64,000 bases of DNA, from the NCBI RefSeq assembly GCF_017311575.1, contig NZ_JAFFQY010000062.1:154797-218796 (forward strand), written 5' to 3'. The notes below the pieces were generated by a model. The model did not search any database. It worked only from the letters and a program-made list of their open reading frames with translations, and had not been told where the DNA came from. The translations under genes and the position numbers were made by a program. The DNA is from Roseococcus thiosulfatophilus. Lineage in GTDB: Bacteria; Pseudomonadota; Alphaproteobacteria; Acetobacterales; Acetobacteraceae. Positions 61,442 through 64,000 of the stretch are shown in pieces (positions within the stretch are counted from its first letter, which is position 1; every line of letters starts with the position of its first letter).

Positions 61442-62653
61442 ATGACCGATTCCCGCAAGCTCCGCCCGGCCACGCAGCTGGTGCGCGGCGGCCTCAACCG
61501 CTCCAACCATGGCGAGACGGCGGAGGCGCTCTTCCTCACCTCCGGCTTCGTCTATGACAGCGCCGAGCAGGCCGAGGCCACCTTCAAGAACGAGATCCAG
61601 CACTACCAGTACAGCCGCTTCGGCAACCCCACCGTGACCATGCTGGAGGACCGCCTCTGCGCCCTGGAGGGTGCCGAGGCCTGCCGGCTGATGGCGACCG
61701 GCATGGCGGCCGTGCATTCCGCCCTGCTCTCCCACCTCAAGACCGGCGACCGGCTGGTGGCCAGCCGCGCCCTCTTCGGCTCCTGCCACTGGATCGTGAG
61801 CACGCTGCTGCCGCGCTACGGCATCGAGAGCGTCTTCGTGGATGGCGGCGACCTGGACCAGTGGCGCGCGGCACTCAGCCAGCCCACCGCCATGGTGCTG
61901 CTGGAAAGCCCCTCCAACCCCATGCTGGACCTGGTGGATGTGGAGGCCGTGTGCGAGCTGGCGCACCAGGCCGGCGCGCTGGTGGTGGTGGACAATGTCT
62001 TCGCCACGCCCCTGCTGCAGCGCCCGCTGGAACAGGGCGCGGACGTGGTCGTCTATTCCTGCACCAAGCACATGGACGGCCAGGGCCGCGTGCTGGGCGG
62101 CGCCGTGCTCGGCCGCCAGAAGTGGGTGGACGAGGTGCTGCAGCCCTTCATCCGCAACACCGGCCCCGCCATGTCGCCCTTCAACGCCTGGGTCATCCTG
62201 AAGGGGCTGGAGACGCTGAAGCTGCGCGTGGACCAGATGTGCCGCAACGCCGCCGCCGTCGCCGACTTCCTGGCCGAGCGCGCCGAGATCGCCCGCGTCT
62301 TCTACCCCTTCCGCGCCGACCACCCGCAGCACGCCCTGGCGGTGCGGCAGATGACGGCGGGCGGCACGCTGGTGACGTTCAACATCAAGGGCGGGAAGGC
62401 GGAGTGCTTCCGCTTCATGAACGCGCTGCGCCTCGTGGACATCTCCAACAACCTCGGTGACAGCAAGTCCCTCGCCACCCACCCCGCCACCACCACCCAC
62501 ATGCGCGTGGGCGAGGAGGAGCGCGCCAGGCTCGGCATCAGCGACGGCACGGTGCGGCTCTCGGTCGGCCTCGAGGATGTGGGCGACCTGATCGAGGATC
62601 TGGCCCAGGCGCTCGACACCCTGGCAAGCCCGGCCGCCCGCGCGGCGGAGTAG
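61442..62653 (+). CDS. metZ: O-succinylhomoserine sulfhydrylase
   Basis: PLP enzyme of 403 residues joining sulfide to O-succinylhomoserine to give homocysteine. Start RKLRPATQLVRGGLNRSNHG, cofactor-binding MATGMAAVHSALLSHL, the PLP lysine in VVYSCTKHMDGQGRVLGG, and THPATTTHMR near the end fit MetZ rather than MetB/MetC. It has a GAGGTG ribosome site and a SAM-II-like leader, so methionine level likely controls it. Confidence 0.93.
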   Translation: MTDSRKLRPATQLVRGGLNRSNHGETAEALFLTSGFVYDSAEQAEATFKNEIQHYQYSRFGNPTVTMLEDRLCALEGAEACRLMATGMAAVHSALLSHLKTGDRLVASRALFGSCHWIVSTLLPRYGIESVFVDGGDLDQWRAALSQPTAMVLLESPSNPMLDLVDVEAVCELAHQAGALVVVDNVFATPLLQRPLEQGADVVVYSCTKHMDGQGRVLGGAVLGRQKWVDEVLQPFIRNTGPAMSPFNAWVILKGLETLKLRVDQMCRNAAAVADFLAERAEIARVFYPFRADHPQHALAVRQMTAGGTLVTFNIKGGKAECFRFMNALRLVDISNNLGDSKSLATHPATTTHMRVGEEERARLGISDGTVRLSVGLEDVGDLIEDLAQALDTLASPAARAAE

Positions 62654-62690
62654 TGGCGGAGCGGGCGCATGCCGTGCTGGAATGCACGGC

Positions 62691-63302
62691 ATGACGCTTG
62701 AAACCTGGCTCGCCTTCCTGCTCGCCTCCGCGGCGATGCTGGCCATCCCCGGCCCCACCATCATGCTGGTGGTGGGCCAGGCGCTGGGGCAGGGGCGCGG
62801 GCGGGCGCTGCCGCTGGTGGCGGGGGTCGCGCTGGGCGACCTCACGGCCATCACCCTCTCGCTGGCGGGCCTGGGCGCGCTGCTGGCGGCATCGAGCCTG
62901 GGCTTCACCCTGCTGAAATGGGTGGGCGCGGCCTATCTGTTCTGGCTTGGCATCCGCATGTGGCGGGCGCCGGTGGCCGAGGGCACGCCCCCCGCCCTGC
63001 CCGCCCGCCGCGCCTTCCGCGACGCCTATGTGGTGACCGCGCTGAACCCCAAGGGCATCGCCTTCTTCGTGGCCTTCGTGCCGCAATTCATTGTGCCCGG
63101 CGCGCCCTTCCTGCCGCAGGCGGCGCTGCTGGTGGCGAGCTTCGTCACGCTCGCCGCCGCCAACGCCCTGCTCTACGCGCTGCTGGCCGGCCGGCTTTCC
63201 GGCGCCGTGGCACGGCCCGCGGTGCGCCGCGCCTTCAACCGGCTGGGCGGGGCCATGCTGATGGGGGCCGGGGCGGCCACTGCCGCCATGCGGCGCGCAT
63301 GA
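62691..63302 (+). CDS. LysE/RhtB family translocator
   Basis: Membrane exporter of 203 residues with about six hydrophobic segments. Signatures are AAMLAIPGPTIMLVVGQALGQGR near the N-terminus and NPKGIAFFVAFVPQFI in the middle. Family members export amino acids. The ATG at 62691 is chosen over an ATG nine bases earlier because it gives the usual MTLETWLAFL start. It overlaps apaG by ATGA. Confidence 0.9.
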   Translation: MTLETWLAFLLASAAMLAIPGPTIMLVVGQALGQGRGRALPLVAGVALGDLTAITLSLAGLGALLAASSLGFTLLKWVGAAYLFWLGIRMWRAPVAEGTPPALPARRAFRDAYVVTALNPKGIAFFVAFVPQFIVPGAPFLPQAALLVASFVTLAAANALLYALLAGRLSGAVARPAVRRAFNRLGGAMLMGAGAATAAMRRA

Positions 63303-63700
63303 CCCCCTTTACCGCCACCACGCGCGGCGTGCGCGTCTCGGTCCGGTCCTTCTACCTGGAGGACCAGTCCGACCCCGCCGAGGCGCGCTTCGTCTGGGCC
63401 TACAAGATCGAGATCGCCAATGAGGGCGCGGTGGCGGTGCAATTGCTCAAGCGCACCTGGCTCATCACCGACGCCCAGGGCCGCACCATGCGCGTGCACG
63501 GCGAGGGCGTGGTGGGCGAGCAACCGCGCCTCGACCCCGGCGAGACCTTCGAATACACCTCCGGCACGCCGCTGCCGACGCCCTCGGGCTTCATGCGCGG
63601 CACCTTCCACATGGTGGTGGTGGAGACGGGCGAGGAATTCGACGCGACCGTCCCGGCGTTCTCGCTGGACAGCCCGCACCAAGCGGGGGGGGTGCACTAG
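63299..63700 (+). CDS. apaG: ApaG protein
   Basis: A 133-residue immunoglobulin-like fold protein. ApaG landmarks are VRSFYLEDQSDPAEARFVWAY, VQLLKRTWLITDAQG and VVGEQPRLDPGETFEYTSGT. It was linked to Co2+ and Mg2+ efflux in enteric bacteria, but the biochemical role is unclear. It is coupled to the LysE gene. Confidence 0.93.
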   Translation: MTPFTATTRGVRVSVRSFYLEDQSDPAEARFVWAYKIEIANEGAVAVQLLKRTWLITDAQGRTMRVHGEGVVGEQPRLDPGETFEYTSGTPLPTPSGFMRGTFHMVVVETGEEFDATVPAFSLDSPHQAGGVH

Positions 63701-64000
63701 GGTTTGAGGGCCCGGCCAGGGGTCCGCTACCGGCAATCCCCACACCTACCGCACATTAGCTATAGGCTCCGATTGTTCTGGCGGAACGTAGCAGCGTAGG
63801 CATACCTAAAGCTTGTGTTGTTTGGTCCCGGAGCAGACGGCCTGCGTCCAAATGCAGGGGTAGGATGGCTAACGTACGGCTACCGAACCTACTTTAGTCG
63901 TCCACCAGGCCTTTGTTTCGCTGTTTCCGCTGTCACGCCCCTGATTGGGAACACGACGGGACACCTCGAATAACCGGCCTGTTGGATGCTGCTGAGGTGG
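63701..64000. other. less GC-rich stretch without a recognisable gene at the right edge
   Basis: GC content drops visibly compared with the rest of the window. No protein frame of convincing composition, tRNA or terminator was found. A minus-strand frame open from the window edge down to a stop at 63869 (43 codons) has no recognisable content. The stretch may be the border of a foreign segment or the end of a gene lying beyond the window. Confidence 0.4.

Noticed and set aside
63861..63900. tmRNA-like tag frame (GCTAACGTACGG... reading ANVRLPNLL then stop)
   Set aside because: Tag peptides should end in LAA, VAA or similar, and no tRNA-like acceptor part could be folded around it.

Overview
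The window looks like chromosome of a very GC-rich alphaproteobacterium, most likely an Acetobacteraceae member of the Roseomonas/Rubritepida kind. This is an inference from third-position GC bias, from alphaproteobacterial markers (TrcR/DUF1013, DUF1192, COQ9-like protein, split transhydrogenase PntAA/PntAB/PntB, DUF465 next to purEK, a SAM-II-like leader before metZ) and from the dense, overlapping gene packing. No phage, IS element or CRISPR array is visible.

Layout. 1-3.7 kb: an RND efflux pump (permease cut by the left edge, plus adaptor). 3.9-17.1 kb: a run rich in hydrolases of C-N bonds (amidase, gamma-glutamyltransferase-like, MlrC/M81, carbamoylase-type amidohydrolase, M20 peptidase, acetylpolyamine/HDAC-type deacetylase, M19 dipeptidase), with CsaA, xanthine phosphoribosyltransferase and a CNNM/CBS membrane protein between them. 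17.2-20.2 kb: NAD(P) transhydrogenase. 20.3-30 kb: housekeeping genes (rpsU, def, COQ9-like, OmpA-like porin, purE/purK, TrcR, Hsp20, rpmE, panB). 30.1-32.7 kb: a desaturase and a MetX-like hydrolase, facing a cyclase-family gene. 32.8-37.6 kb: a LysR regulator divergent from a dabB-dabA inorganic-carbon pump. 37.8-39 kb: a BLUF photoreceptor fused to a B12-binding-type domain, AppA-like.

39.0-54.9 kb is the most unusual part. One long leftward series of mostly overlapping genes starts with a branched-chain-type ABC transporter (two permeases, substrate-binding protein, two ATPases), continues with a Tm-1-like/UPF0261 protein, a PEP-hydrolase-family TIM barrel, a tandem SRPBCC protein, a quinone oxidoreductase, a sugar isomerase/epimerase and a Gfo/Idh/MocA dehydrogenase, and ends with xylulokinase and xylose isomerase. 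Beside it lie two more copies of the same TIM-barrel family: a short divergent protein, and the N-terminal domain of a Fis-type regulator whose AAA+ domain has lost its Walker and GAFTGA motifs. An enzyme-like fold therefore appears to be reused as the sensor for its own pathway.

55-63.7 kb: tRNA-Ala(CGC), yggT, a DUF167 gene, folD, a DMT exporter, ahcY, an Hpt plus sigma54 response-regulator pair, metZ behind a SAM-II-like riboswitch, a LysE exporter and apaG. The last 300 bases are less GC-rich and hold nothing recognisable. Two intergenic palindromic repeat families, a candidate ROSE thermometer before hsp20 and several intrinsic terminators were also found by eye.
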